Assembly: GCA_963678555.2 (NCBI GenBank)
Contig: OY782871.2
Span: forward strand, 372,001 to 436,000
Length of the DNA stretch: 64,000 nucleotides
DNA from: SABI01 sp963678555
GTDB taxonomy: Bacteria > Spirochaetota > Spirochaetia > Sphaerochaetales > Sphaerochaetaceae
Direction: 5' to 3'
Below are positions 17,810-25,898 of this stretch, one piece after another. Numbering within the stretch: position 1 is the stretch's first letter; each line of letters starts with the position of its first letter. The position numbers and the translations under genes are program-made. Below the pieces are notes generated by a model. The model was not told the DNA's origin. It saw only the letters and a program-made list of their open reading frames with translations, and did no database searches.

Positions 17810-18184
17810 ATGGGAACAACGAATTACCATCATTACACTCACGATCAAAGGCTGGCATATCTCAAAGAATTCGATGAAAGCGGGCAGTCAGTTCGTGCGT
17901 TCTGCGAGAATAGAGAATTAAACCAATGGACGCTTAGCAAATGGGTGAAAAAGCGCAGACATAGCAGAGGAGTCTTTGACTCCGGAGAAGTAAATAAACA
18001 TGGTTTTGTAAACCTGACTGTGATGAAACCAGTACAAGAGACCTCAACGGAACAAGAGGCAAAAAACTCTCCTGCTCCCATCACTGTACATCACGGCCGG
18101 TGGTACATCAGCATCCCCCGAGATGTGCGAAGCAGAGACCTGGCAGAGGTTATGCGGGCATTGGAGGCAGTAAATGGAGTTTAA
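17810..18184 (+). CDS. tnpA: IS66 accessory protein TnpA (helix-turn-helix)
   Basis: 124-aa first protein of the IS66 element. Residues about 8-50 (DQRLAYLKEFDESGQSVRAFCENRELNQWTLSKWVKK in part) form a helix-turn-helix of the type that recognises IS ends. It is needed with TnpB for efficient IS66 transposition. ATG 17810 has AGGAGG 6 bases upstream. The end overlaps tnpB by 11 bases. The gene appears intact. Confidence 0.9.
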   Translation: MGTTNYHHYTHDQRLAYLKEFDESGQSVRAFCENRELNQWTLSKWVKKRRHSRGVFDSGEVNKHGFVNLTVMKPVQETSTEQEAKNSPAPITVHHGRWYISIPRDVRSRDLAEVMRALEAVNGV

Positions 18185-18515
18185 GATACGCAACTGTTAT
18201 CTTCGTCCAGGATTCACTGATCTCCGCAGAGGAATGAATGGTCTCATGCAGATTGCCATGGGCGAGATGGAACTGGACCCGTTGGGTGGAGACCTGTTTC
18301 TATTCTGTGGGCGAAGCCATCGGATGATCAAGATGCTGTGGTGGGCTGGTGATGGGTTCTGGCTGTTTCAGAAGCGACTGAATAATCTTACATTTGCATG
18401 GCCAAAGTCTGAACTAGAAGCCTTGCAGATCAGTGAGAATCAGATGAAGATGCTTCTTGAAGGGATTGACTTCTGGCGTTCTCATCCTGTTCTGCTCGCA
18501 GAAAAAGCCTGTTGA
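18174..18515 (+). CDS. tnpB: IS66 Orf2 family protein TnpB
   Basis: 113-aa protein with the IS66 Orf2 signature. It opens RNCYLRPGFTDLRRGMNGL and continues through DLFLFCGRSHRMIKMLWWAGDGFWLFQKRL. Family members are about 115 aa, so it is full length. Its exact biochemical role in transposition is not settled. It starts inside tnpA in another frame and overlaps the longest reading of tnpC. Confidence 0.92.
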   Translation: MEFKIRNCYLRPGFTDLRRGMNGLMQIAMGEMELDPLGGDLFLFCGRSHRMIKMLWWAGDGFWLFQKRLNNLTFAWPKSELEALQISENQMKMLLEGIDFWRSHPVLLAEKAC

Positions 18516-20274
18516 AACAGACAAGAAAAACACATTAAATTATTACAATACATATACTAAAAACCTCATTTCTGCTATAATATCTCTTGTGAAAGAACAA
18601 GAGATATTACACAAGTTAGCACAGGAAATAACAGCTCTGAAAGCAGAGAACTCCCAACTTCGGGAGGCTCTGAAAGAGAGTAATGAAACCATCAAGTCAC
18701 TCTCCGCACGACTGGACATCCTCGATCAGCGTGCGGCTGCACGTGCTCGCCGCCAGTTTGTCACCTCTAGTGAACGTGCTTCTGTCTCGGATGCTCCTGT
18801 TGAAAGCGAAGATCCTATTGTTGAAGATACTCAGTTCGATGAGGCAGAACAGGCGTCGACGGTAATTGAGGAAAAGGTGAAACCTCCCAGGAAGAAATCA
18901 GTTGGAAGAACTCCCTTCTCTGATGATTTGCCTCGGCAGGAGATTATCCTTGAACCCGAAGCCTTCGCACATCTTGCACATTCAGAGCTCAATTCTTTCA
19001 GACGCATCGGGGAAGATGTCCTTGAAGTGCTTGACTATCAGCCTGGTGTGTTGAAAGTGAAACGGTATATTCTGGGGAAATACGTGAATGCCAACAACCC
19101 CGATCTCGGGGTGCTGCAGGCTGATCGTCCTAACGACCGTATCATCCGTGGCGGTATGGTGAGTAACGGGCTCCTTGCTGCCAGTTTTTCTGATAAGTTC
19201 ATATACCACCTGCCGTATGCCCGTCAGAGTCTCAGATTCGAAAGCATCGGTTTTCCCATCAGCCGACAGAATCTCTCCAGGTGGCAGATCCAGACAAGTG
19301 AACTGCTCTCACCTCTGGTGAAACTCATTGAAGATCATCTGCTTGCTCAGAATGTTCTGCATATTGATGAAACCACGCTGCAGGTCATGGACGAACAGGA
19401 TCGTGAGAATACAAAGAAGTCTTACATCTGGCTCAGAGTCTATGATGGAGAGAAACCCGCAGTGAGTTATCGGTACTACCCCAGCCGTGCAGCACTGGTA
19501 GCACAAGAGTTGACCGCCGGGTTCGATGGCATTCTTCAGTCTGACGGATATACAGCATACCGGTCGGTTGTTAAATCCAGAGATGGGGACCTTGTCAATT
19601 CATTCTGTCTTACTCATGTAAGGCGTAAATTCTATGACATTTACATGGGGACCAACTTCAGAAAAAACAAGAAGCATATGTCTCCTTCGATCAAAGGGAT
19701 TAGAAAAACTGCTCAGGAGTTTGTTCAGGAAATAGGTGCCGTCTTTGCTTTGGAAAACCGAATGAGAGAACAGCTTGCTCGTGGCGAGATGAGTGAAGAA
19801 CAGTTCCTCAGAAAAAGAAAAGAACAGGCTGTGCCGTTATTTGAGAAATTCAAGGTTCATCTTGAAGCGCAGAAAAAGAGTGTTATTCCTCATACTCCTC
19901 TGGCGGGAGCAATCAACTATTCCTTGAATCTCTTTGACGGGTTGCAGACGTACCTTGATTCTGTAGAACTCGGACCAGACAATTCGGCGGTAGAACGGGC
20001 AGTGCGTCCTGTAGCGCTTGGAAGACACAGCTGGAACTTCAGTGGATCACCCGCTGGTGCGCATAGTTCCTGCACGATGTATACGCTTCTTCAGAGTGCC
20101 CGACTGAATCGTCTGGATCCAGGGGCTTACTTGAATCATATTCTCGATAAAGCAACGCCCCTCGTAGATATGCCATATAACGAACAATCGTGGTCAGCAC
20201 TGCTTCCCTGGAACTTCAAACCCGATGATTTGTCCTGGCAGGATAGAGCAGAATTCTTTACTTCCTTACACTGA
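18457..20274 (+). CDS. tnpC: IS66 transposase TnpC (DDE type)
   Basis: Up to 605 aa. The order is: an N-terminal coiled coil (LAQEITALKAENSQLREAL), a basic and acidic linker, a zinc-finger/helix-turn-helix region, the DDE core (HIDETTLQVMDE, then SDGYTAYRS, and VERAVRP near the end) and the IS66 C-terminal segment. It cuts and joins the element ends. The start is unclear: ATG 18457 lies inside tnpB, while a GTG at 18589 directly precedes the coiled coil. The AT-rich stretch 18515-18590 is unlike the rest. All catalytic residues seem present. Confidence 0.9.
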   Translation: MKGLTSGVLILFCSQKKPVETDKKNTLNYYNTYTKNLISAIISLVKEQEILHKLAQEITALKAENSQLREALKESNETIKSLSARLDILDQRAAARARRQFVTSSERASVSDAPVESEDPIVEDTQFDEAEQASTVIEEKVKPPRKKSVGRTPFSDDLPRQEIILEPEAFAHLAHSELNSFRRIGEDVLEVLDYQPGVLKVKRYILGKYVNANNPDLGVLQADRPNDRIIRGGMVSNGLLAASFSDKFIYHLPYARQSLRFESIGFPISRQNLSRWQIQTSELLSPLVKLIEDHLLAQNVLHIDETTLQVMDEQDRENTKKSYIWLRVYDGEKPAVSYRYYPSRAALVAQELTAGFDGILQSDGYTAYRSVVKSRDGDLVNSFCLTHVRRKFYDIYMGTNFRKNKKHMSPSIKGIRKTAQEFVQEIGAVFALENRMREQLARGEMSEEQFLRKRKEQAVPLFEKFKVHLEAQKKSVIPHTPLAGAINYSLNLFDGLQTYLDSVELGPDNSAVERAVRPVALGRHSWNFSGSPAGAHSSCTMYTLLQSARLNRLDPGAYLNHILDKATPLVDMPYNEQSWSALLPWNFKPDDLSWQDRAEFFTSLH

Positions 20275-20403
20275 ACTGCCGCTTTTCTACATCCGTCCCA
20301 TCCTTTCTGTCAAGAAGGGTGGGCGTTTGACATGTACGCCAAAAGGGATTCTGGGAAATTGAATTTCTGATGCATTAAGCATAGGATGAAGACAAGGGAT
20401 TGA

Positions 20404-20429
20404 GCTCCGGTCACCTACGGGCCCGGAGC
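20404..20429. repeat. 26-bp GC-rich hairpin repeat, copy 2
   Basis: GCTCCGG and CCGGAGC arms give a perfect 7-bp stem around TCACCTACGGGC. It differs from copy 1 (14981-15006) at two positions. It lies 25 bases before the ribosome site of the Abi remnant. Confidence 0.6.
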
Positions 20430-20453
20430 CAAACTTTCTAAGGGGCCTATTTG

Positions 20454-20718
20454 ATGGGAAAGTGTTTTACCAGTTACCACGATCAGATAGCGATACTCGA
20501 ATCCCGAGGCCTGAACATCCCCGATTACGATGTTCCATAACAATCCTATCACATGAAAACTATTATCGTCTCATCAATGGATATAAAGACCTGTTTCTAC
20601 GTTCGAATACAACCGCCGAAACCTATGTTCCGGGTGCCTCAATCTCAGAGGTGTATGCCCTATATGGATAAAGAACCGGCTAAGATCTCAAGACCGCACA
20701 TCTCATCCCTGCCGTAGA
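20454..20718 (+). pseudogene. Abi_2-type abortive infection gene remnant
   Basis: ATG 20454 (AAGGGG 8 bases upstream) opens a frame reading CFTSYHDQIAILESRGLNIPDYD, which stops after 28 codons. In a second frame the family pattern resumes as ILSHENYYRLINGY, then KDLFL and YVPGASISEVYALY. A third frame continues with MDKEPAKI. This order (YHDQI-RGL-NYYRL-PG-LY-D) is that of the Abi_2/AbiD/AbiF-like phage-defence family. At least two frameshifts and loss of the C-terminal half show it is dead. Recognition rests on motif order read by eye. Confidence 0.6.
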
Positions 20719-20869
20719 TACAGGCAGACTGATGCGAGCTCATTCAGACGATACTCAAACCCGGCGAAGAGCCGGGCGTCACAGTTATCTCTCCGGGGGG
20801 CATAACGGAAGAGACGGTGAAAGATCTGAACCCCGTGGGTTGTAATGAGACTCAGGGGCTTTGTATTCG

Positions 20870-20893
20870 AAAACCCTTTCTGCTGAGGGTTTT
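20870..20893 (+). terminator. Hairpin terminator
   Basis: AAAACCCT and AGGGTTTT form an 8-bp stem followed by TTGT. It could act in both directions and isolates the oxidoreductase gene from the remnant upstream. Confidence 0.5.
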
Positions 20894-21005
20894 TGTATGT
20901 GGTTGCTTTGCGGCCGGTATCAGCAGACACGCAGGGTAACACTGATTGGCAGAGCCTCCCTGTGTGGTATACTGAGAACCAGATGGTACATAAGGAGAAA
21001 TGCCC

Positions 21006-21977
21006 ATGATGAATGTCGGAATACTCGGTGCAGGTGGAATCGCTCGGAAGATGGCTAAGACCTTGAACGGCATGGATCAGGTGAAGGCCTATGCAATAGG
21101 CTCACGTTCACCTGAGAAAGCTCGGAGTTTTGCACAGGAGTATGGTATGGTGAAGGCCTACGGCTCCTATGAGGAGCTCGTGGACGATCCCGATATCGCC
21201 CTTATCTATGTCGCTTCTCCCCATTCTCATCATGCAGAACATATCAGACTGGCTCTTGAACATGGAAAACATGTTCTCTGTGAGAAATCTTTCACGGTCA
21301 ATGAAAGGCAGGCAAAGGAAGTAATCAATCTGGCGAAGGAGAAAAACCTTCTTCTGGCAGAAGCGATATGGACCCGGTACCTGCCCATGAGGAAGATGCT
21401 GACTGACACGATCAGCAGCGGTGTGATAGGGGAGGTGCGCTCTCTTACCGCGAACCTCGGATACGTAATCGACTCTGTACCAAGGATGAGAGAACCTCGT
21501 TTAGCAGGGGGAGCTCTTCTGGATGTCGGCATATATACGATCAATTTTATGCTCATGGTGCTGGGAAGTGATTTCACCTCGTTCGACACATCAGTGACCT
21601 TCACAGAAACTGGAGTTGATGGACAGAGTGTCACTGTCTTCACGTATCCCGGTAATATTCTGGCATCTCTTCATTCCACTCAGCATGTGCTCACCGATCG
21701 GAGAGGACTGATTTATGGGACCAGGGGCTATATTGAAGTGATGAATATCAACAACCCTGAATCGATCCGCGTATACGACCTTGACAGGAATCTGGTGCAG
21801 GAACTCACGCAGCCTAAACAGATTACAGGATTCGAATATCAGGTGCAGGCCTGTATAGAATCCATAGAAGAAGGACGCATTGAATGTCCTCAGATGCCGC
21901 ATGAAGAAATACTGACCGTCATGAGAACCATGGATGCCATCCGGGCTAAGTGGAACTTCCGTTATCCGATGGAGTGA
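21006..21977 (+). CDS. Gfo/Idh/MocA-family oxidoreductase
   Basis: 323-aa NAD(P)-dependent sugar or cyclitol dehydrogenase family member. The N-terminal Rossmann fold has GILGAGGIARKMAKTL. The family EKP segment appears as CEKSFTVNERQAKEV near residue 93. The C-terminal alpha/beta substrate domain includes GGALLDVGIYTINFML. ATG 21006 (or 21009) sits 8 bases after AAGGAG, whereas ATG 21000 is too close. It resembles trans-1,2-dihydrobenzene-1,2-diol or xylose-type dehydrogenases of this family, but the substrate cannot be named. It lies alone between the tRNA fragment and the intact tRNA. Confidence 0.88.
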   Translation: MMNVGILGAGGIARKMAKTLNGMDQVKAYAIGSRSPEKARSFAQEYGMVKAYGSYEELVDDPDIALIYVASPHSHHAEHIRLALEHGKHVLCEKSFTVNERQAKEVINLAKEKNLLLAEAIWTRYLPMRKMLTDTISSGVIGEVRSLTANLGYVIDSVPRMREPRLAGGALLDVGIYTINFMLMVLGSDFTSFDTSVTFTETGVDGQSVTVFTYPGNILASLHSTQHVLTDRRGLIYGTRGYIEVMNINNPESIRVYDLDRNLVQELTQPKQITGFEYQVQACIESIEEGRIECPQMPHEEILTVMRTMDAIRAKWNFRYPME

Positions 21978-22051
21978 ATCGGGTTGCAATCCCATCAGAA
22001 TATTCGGAGATAACGTATTCACCGCATCTGTAAGGGATTCAAGAATCAGAA

Positions 22052-22076
22052 AAACTCCCCGCAATGCAGGGAGTTT
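22052..22076 (-). terminator. Rho-independent terminator of tRNA-CAU
   Basis: On the minus strand AAACTCCC and GGGAGTTT pair, followed by TTTTC. It lies 7 bases after the tRNA 3' end. A sister copy follows the tRNA remnant at 17462. Confidence 0.8.
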
Positions 22077-22083
22077 CTCTTAT

Positions 22084-22157
22084 TGGGCCCAGTAGGACTT
22101 GAACCTACGACCCACGGATTATGAGTCCGATGCTCTAACCAACTGAGCTATAGGCCC
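22084..22157 (-). tRNA. tRNA with CAT anticodon (Met elongator or Ile2)
   Basis: 74-nt cloverleaf. The acceptor stem GGGCCTA pairs with TGGGCCC, the D arm is GCTC..GAGC, the anticodon loop is CTCATAA (anticodon CAT), the T arm is GTAGG-TTCAAGT-CCTAC and the discriminator is A. CCA is not encoded. The CTCATAA loop and body resemble bacterial tRNA-Ile2, whose C34 is changed to lysidine by TilS, but elongator Met cannot be excluded. A partial copy lies at 17495-17535. Confidence 0.93.
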
Positions 22158-22220
22158 GACTCGAATGATAATAACGGAGATCCTTTTTCTCTGTCAATAT
22201 CCTGATGATCCTTTCACTCC

Positions 22221-22249
22221 TTGCGTTTCTTTCTTTCTCTCGCTATAAT
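22221..22249 (+). promoter_or_regulatory. Sigma-70-type promoter of lysK, leaderless
   Basis: TTGCGT (22221-22226), a 17-base spacer and a perfect TATAAT (22244-22249). The lysK ATG is only 8 bases after the -10 box, so the transcript would start at or next to the start codon, and no ribosome site exists upstream. Confidence 0.7.
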
Positions 22250-22257
22250 CCGCACTC

Positions 22258-23838
22258 ATGAGTACACAGAATAATTCATTGCATTGGGCTGATATATACG
22301 CAGATAAAGTTATCCGTGAAAAAGGGGATAAAGAGAAGTATACCTGTGCCAGCGGGATCACTCCCAGCGGGACGGTGCATATAGGGAATTTCAGGGAGAT
22401 CATCTCGGTTGATCTGGTGGTCAAAGCGCTTCGTGCAAAGGGGAAAGAGGTTCGTTTCATCTACTCCTGGGACGACTACGATGTGTTCAGAAAGGTGCCG
22501 AAAAACATGAAGGACCCTGAACTGCTTGCGACGTTCCTCAGGAAGCCGATCACCCATGTTCCTGACACGAACGGGGAGTGGGAGAGCTATGCTCAGGCGA
22601 ATGAGAAAGCTGTAGAGGCCCTTCTTCCTGTGGTCGGCATCGAACCCGAGTACATTTATCAGGCATCGCGATATGAGTCGAGTGTGTACGCAGAGATGAT
22701 GAAGACTGCACTGGAGAAGAGGGAAGAGATCAGAGCCGCTCTCAATGAGCACAGGACGCAGCCGCTTCCTGATTCCTGGTTTCCGGTATCAGTATTCAGT
22801 TCCTTTACCGGTAAGGACACAACCACGGTGCTCGCTTATGACGGTGAATGGGGTGTGACCTATCGTGATGACGAGACTGGACAGGAGGAGACTGTCGATC
22901 TGAGAGAGACCGGAGCGGTAAAGCTCCCCTGGCGGATCGACTGGCCGGCCCGATGGGCCTACGAAGGAGTCGACTTCGAGCCTGCCGGAAAGGATCACCA
23001 CAGTGAAGGAGGTTCGTTCGACACCTCCAAGGAGGTCGTGAAGACCTTCGGTGGGGAGGCTCCTGTGTCGTTTCAGTACGACTTCATAAGTATCAAGGGG
23101 CGTGGCGGCAAGATCTCGAGTTCCAGCGGTGAAGTGGTTTCTCTTCCCGATGTGCTTGAAGTCTATACCCCTGAAGTCACCCGTTTCCTCTTTGCCGGAA
23201 CTCGACCGAACACAGAGTTCGCGATCTCGTTCGACACCGATGTTCTGAAGATATATGAGGACTATGACAAGTGCGAACGGATCTATTTCGGTCTGCAGCA
23301 GGTGAATGAGAAGAAGAGGGCCAAGGAGGCGCGGATTTATGAACTCTCTCAGGTACATGGGATACCGGAGGATGTATCGTACCAGATACCGTTCAGACAT
23401 CTGTGCAATCTGCTGCAGATTCACGCAGGCAATGCCGATGCAGTGATCGCCTCACTCGGTGATGTGAAACCTTCTCAGGAAGAGCGCCTCAGACAGCGCT
23501 GTGTCTGTGCCTATAACTGGATCACAACCTTCTCACCCGAAGAGTTCCGATGGGTCCTCTCCGATGATTCTTCCCCTCTGATCGAACTTACTGAGGTGCA
23601 GCGAAATGCAATACAGGCCCTGTATGTCAAAGTCGAGGCTCTTGATGAATATGATGAAAAAGAGTTCTCTTCGGTGATCTATGATATCGCGAAGGAGGCT
23701 GAGATCGATCCTCCCGAGCTGTTCACTGTCAGTTACCGCATTCTCATTGACCGGGAGAAGGGGCCGAAACTCGCAGGATTCATCAAAACCATCGGCAAGG
23801 AGAAAGTACTTCCTATTCTCGGTCGGTACATAGGATAA
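22258..23838 (+). CDS. lysK: Lysyl-tRNA synthetase, class I
   Basis: 526-aa cytoplasmic enzyme that charges tRNA-Lys. It is of the class I (archaeal) type, known in Archaea, spirochaetes and some other bacteria in place of the class II enzyme. The HIGH-type motif is PSGTVHIGNFRE (near residue 37) and the KMSKS-type motif is KISSSSGE (near 283), with a helical anticodon-binding C-terminus. This is a strong lineage marker for spirochaetes. ATG 22258 is the only sensible start and lacks a ribosome site. An ISL3 element sits 8 bases after the stop and may have displaced its terminator. Confidence 0.95.
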   Translation: MSTQNNSLHWADIYADKVIREKGDKEKYTCASGITPSGTVHIGNFREIISVDLVVKALRAKGKEVRFIYSWDDYDVFRKVPKNMKDPELLATFLRKPITHVPDTNGEWESYAQANEKAVEALLPVVGIEPEYIYQASRYESSVYAEMMKTALEKREEIRAALNEHRTQPLPDSWFPVSVFSSFTGKDTTTVLAYDGEWGVTYRDDETGQEETVDLRETGAVKLPWRIDWPARWAYEGVDFEPAGKDHHSEGGSFDTSKEVVKTFGGEAPVSFQYDFISIKGRGGKISSSSGEVVSLPDVLEVYTPEVTRFLFAGTRPNTEFAISFDTDVLKIYEDYDKCERIYFGLQQVNEKKRAKEARIYELSQVHGIPEDVSYQIPFRHLCNLLQIHAGNADAVIASLGDVKPSQEERLRQRCVCAYNWITTFSPEEFRWVLSDDSSPLIELTEVQRNAIQALYVKVEALDEYDEKEFSSVIYDIAKEAEIDPPELFTVSYRILIDREKGPKLAGFIKTIGKEKVLPILGRYIG

Positions 23839-23846
23839 CTATTTTT

Positions 23847-25158
23847 GGCGCTTCAGGAAAGAAGGTGGGAAGATAGAGAAATAGGAAGGAACATGATAAG
23901 CTCAGGAAATGAGCGAAACACTAGAGAAATTCTATGAACATCTATTGGGAATAGAAGAGCCTTGGGTGGTGAGAAGCATCAATAGAGACAGCGTCAGTAG
24001 AGAAGTAACTGTCCTAGTTGAATACAGCCGTGAGGAAGAGCTTCTTTGTCCGGAATGTGGTTGTGCTGGGGTGCTTCATGATCATAGAACGAGACGATGG
24101 AGACACTTGGATTCCTGCAATCACAAAACGATCATAGAAGCTTCAGTGCCACGAGTACGTTGTAAGGAACATGGCGTGAAACAGCTGGCGGTCAGCTGGG
24201 CAGAAAGGAACTCCAGGTTCACCATAGAGTTTGAAAGAGCAGTTCTTGTATGGCTGCAGGATGATTCAATAAAGACCGTAGCGGCTAATTTTGACCTCTC
24301 CTGGGATCAGGTGGATGGGATCATGCAGCGAGCAGTAAAGAGGGGGCTTGAGCGCCGAGCTATGAGCAGCCCTGAGCACATAGGGATAGATGAGACGTCG
24401 TTCCAGAAACGACATGAGTATGTAACAGTTATCCTGGATAAAGACCAGGATGCAGTGATTGATGTTCTCGACAACCGAAGGTCAGCGACGCTGAAGAAAT
24501 GGTTCAGAGAGCAGGAATGTAGCGATTTCAGTGATGTGAAGAGCATTACGATGGATATGTGGGATCCGTTCATCAAAGCAGTAAGCGAGAGTTTTGATGA
24601 TGCAGAGACTAAGATATCCTTTGATCGGTTTCATGTGGCAAGCCACTTTGCGAAAGCTCTCGATAAAGTGAGAGCTCGAGAACACCGAGAACTGGCTGGG
24701 GATAGCCCTTTGAGCAGAAGCAAGCATCATTGGCTGAGGAACTCTGATCGTACTGATAACCGTTCGAGTAGGAGAAGGCAGTTTATGAGTCTTACAAAGC
24801 TGAATCTGAAGACTGCTCGGGCATGGAGAATCAAAGAGGCAGCTTCCCTATTATGGAATTACCGGTATATGGGAGTTGCCCGAAAACGTTGGATCCAACT
24901 GCTGGGATGGATCAGTCGCAGTAGGTTGGAGCCGATGATACAAGTTGGAAAGACGATACGTCGGTATCTTTGGGGAATCCTGAACGCTATCAAGCACAAG
25001 GTGAACAATAGTATGCTGGAAGCGAAGAATACAAGGATTCAGAGAATCAAGAAAATAGCGTGTGGTTATCGCAGTAGGGAGAGGTTCAAAACAGCCATTC
25101 TTTTTCATTTAGGTAAGCTGGATTTGATGCCTTCTCCCACACGATAGTCGGAAGCGCC
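23847..25158 (+). mobile_element. Complete ISL3-family insertion sequence
   Basis: 1312 bp, with ends beginning GGCGCTTC on both sides (inverted). It is flanked by the perfect 8-bp direct repeat CTATTTTT (23839-23846 and 25159-25166), the usual ISL3 target duplication. It has a single transposase gene. The insertion lies immediately after the lysK stop and leaves lysK whole. Confidence 0.92.
23909..25147 (+). CDS. ISL3-family transposase
   Basis: 412-aa transposase. The N-terminal zinc-binding segment (CPECGCAG, then CKEHG) is followed by a helix-turn-helix (VAANFDLSWDQVDGIMQRAV) and the DDE_Tnp_ISL3 domain. The acidic residues sit in GIDETSFQKRH, TMDMWDPF and, near the C-terminus, NSMLEAKNTRIQRIKK. 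Length and order match full-length ISL3 enzymes. It appears intact, so the element may be active. The ATG overlaps a weak GGAAA site. Confidence 0.92.
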   Translation: MSETLEKFYEHLLGIEEPWVVRSINRDSVSREVTVLVEYSREEELLCPECGCAGVLHDHRTRRWRHLDSCNHKTIIEASVPRVRCKEHGVKQLAVSWAERNSRFTIEFERAVLVWLQDDSIKTVAANFDLSWDQVDGIMQRAVKRGLERRAMSSPEHIGIDETSFQKRHEYVTVILDKDQDAVIDVLDNRRSATLKKWFREQECSDFSDVKSITMDMWDPFIKAVSESFDDAETKISFDRFHVASHFAKALDKVRAREHRELAGDSPLSRSKHHWLRNSDRTDNRSSRRRQFMSLTKLNLKTARAWRIKEAASLLWNYRYMGVARKRWIQLLGWISRSRLEPMIQVGKTIRRYLWGILNAIKHKVNNSMLEAKNTRIQRIKKIACGYRSRERFKTAILFHLGKLDLMPSPTR

Positions 25159-25178
25159 CTATTTTTCAGCTCTTAAGG

Positions 25179-25213
25179 AACGAAGAGTTTAGCCCTCTAG
25201 CGGACTCTTCGTT
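25179..25213. terminator. Long hairpin downstream of the ISL3 element
   Basis: AACGAAGAGT pairs perfectly with ACTCTTCGTT (10-bp stem). It lies 13 bases past the right target duplication. Before the IS insertion this would have been about 20 bases after lysK, so it may be the original lysK terminator. It has no T run on the plus strand. Confidence 0.5.
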
Positions 25214-25377
25214 CATACAGCCAGAGTGCATACACGGTTTCCTGATGAAGCCGGCAGTTTACCAGGGAGATTTTCAACACACATGAGAATCCTCCAGTTG
25301 CTCACACAACGAAAGCCAGTGAATTGATGGAACCTGCACTACTGCACCGTCAGGGTCCGGCGCCGAAGACGGCAGGT

Positions 25378-25872
25378 TCATTTCTTGACGAGGCGTAACG
25401 GTCGGATACTGTATGCTGTAATAAACTCTTCAATCTGTGCAGGGTTCAGCCACGCCTCCACCTCTCCAGTTGATACCCAGATCCACTGTGACGGCGTGTG
25501 TTTTCTACGTGTCTCGTAGGAAGCCTCATACCAGCCGTTTTTCAGGTCACCGATCGATACCAGCTTCTGGATACCTCCGGAGGGAACCGGGACTTCACCG
25601 GTCACTTCGTATCCTCCGAAATCCCAGAGGTGTATCCTCTGCTTCCAAGCGTACAGCTGCGAGTCAATGATCATCGTATCAAAGTACGGGTGAAGTTCCT
25701 TTCCGTTGAGGTAGAGCCTCCCGACCCGTCCTTCACTGCGTGAACCCGTGAGTGTCGTCTCTATCCGGTATTCCCAGATAGCGGCAGAGAACTCCTGTGT
25801 GCCCGAGGCTCCCACACATCCGGAAACCAGAATCATCAGTAAGAGTGCGAGCAACAGATGTTTCATGTTCAT
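25378..25872 (-). CDS. Putative lipoprotein, unknown function
   Basis: 164-aa protein with an N-terminal hydrophobic stretch and lipobox LVSGC at about residue 19, so it should be a lipid-anchored envelope protein. The rest is mostly beta with a lipocalin-like feel (GGYEVTGEVPVPSGG, KNGWYEASYETRRK), but no family is recognised. ATG 25872 has AAGGAT 7 bases upstream. It lies 26 bases after a clostripain-like lipoprotein gene and probably shares its transcript. A decayed copy of its 5' part sits before the second protease gene (27691-27810). Confidence 0.75.
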   Translation of the reverse strand: MNMKHLLLALLLMILVSGCVGASGTQEFSAAIWEYRIETTLTGSRSEGRVGRLYLNGKELHPYFDTMIIDSQLYAWKQRIHLWDFGGYEVTGEVPVPSGGIQKLVSIGDLKNGWYEASYETRRKHTPSQWIWVSTGEVEAWLNPAQIEEFITAYSIRPLRLVKK

Positions 25873-25898
25873 TGTTCGATCCTTTTATCCTGTGGTAT

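Larger units (their letters stand above)
17737..20337 (+). mobile_element. Complete IS66-family insertion sequence
   Basis: The element is 2601 bp. Its imperfect terminal inverted repeats begin GTACGTGTCAAACGG on the left and, read inwards from the right, GTACATGTCAAACGC. The 8-bp direct repeat GCCAAAAG flanks both ends (17729-17736 and 20338-20345), the target duplication size typical of IS66. It carries the three standard overlapping genes tnpA, tnpB and tnpC. Intact ends and duplication point to a recent insertion. Confidence 0.93.
20346..21005. other. Non-coding and decayed stretch between IS66 and oxidoreductase
   Basis: About 660 bases. It holds the second copy of the GC-rich hairpin repeat, the remnant of an Abi-family gene, a CCCGGC/GCCGGG hairpin (20760-20776) and an AAAACCCT/AGGGTTTT terminator-like hairpin (20870-20893). 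The rest shows no supported gene. Confidence 0.5.

Noticed and set aside
17737..20337. Idea that the tRNA-bounded segment is simply the IS66 element
   Set aside because: IS66 has its own ends and 8-bp duplication well inside the tRNA repeats, so they are separate events.
20703..20942. A 79-codon minus-strand reading frame between the Abi remnant and the oxidoreductase gene
   Set aside because: No ribosome site, composition unlike neighbours, overlaps a hairpin terminator, and no family pattern is seen.
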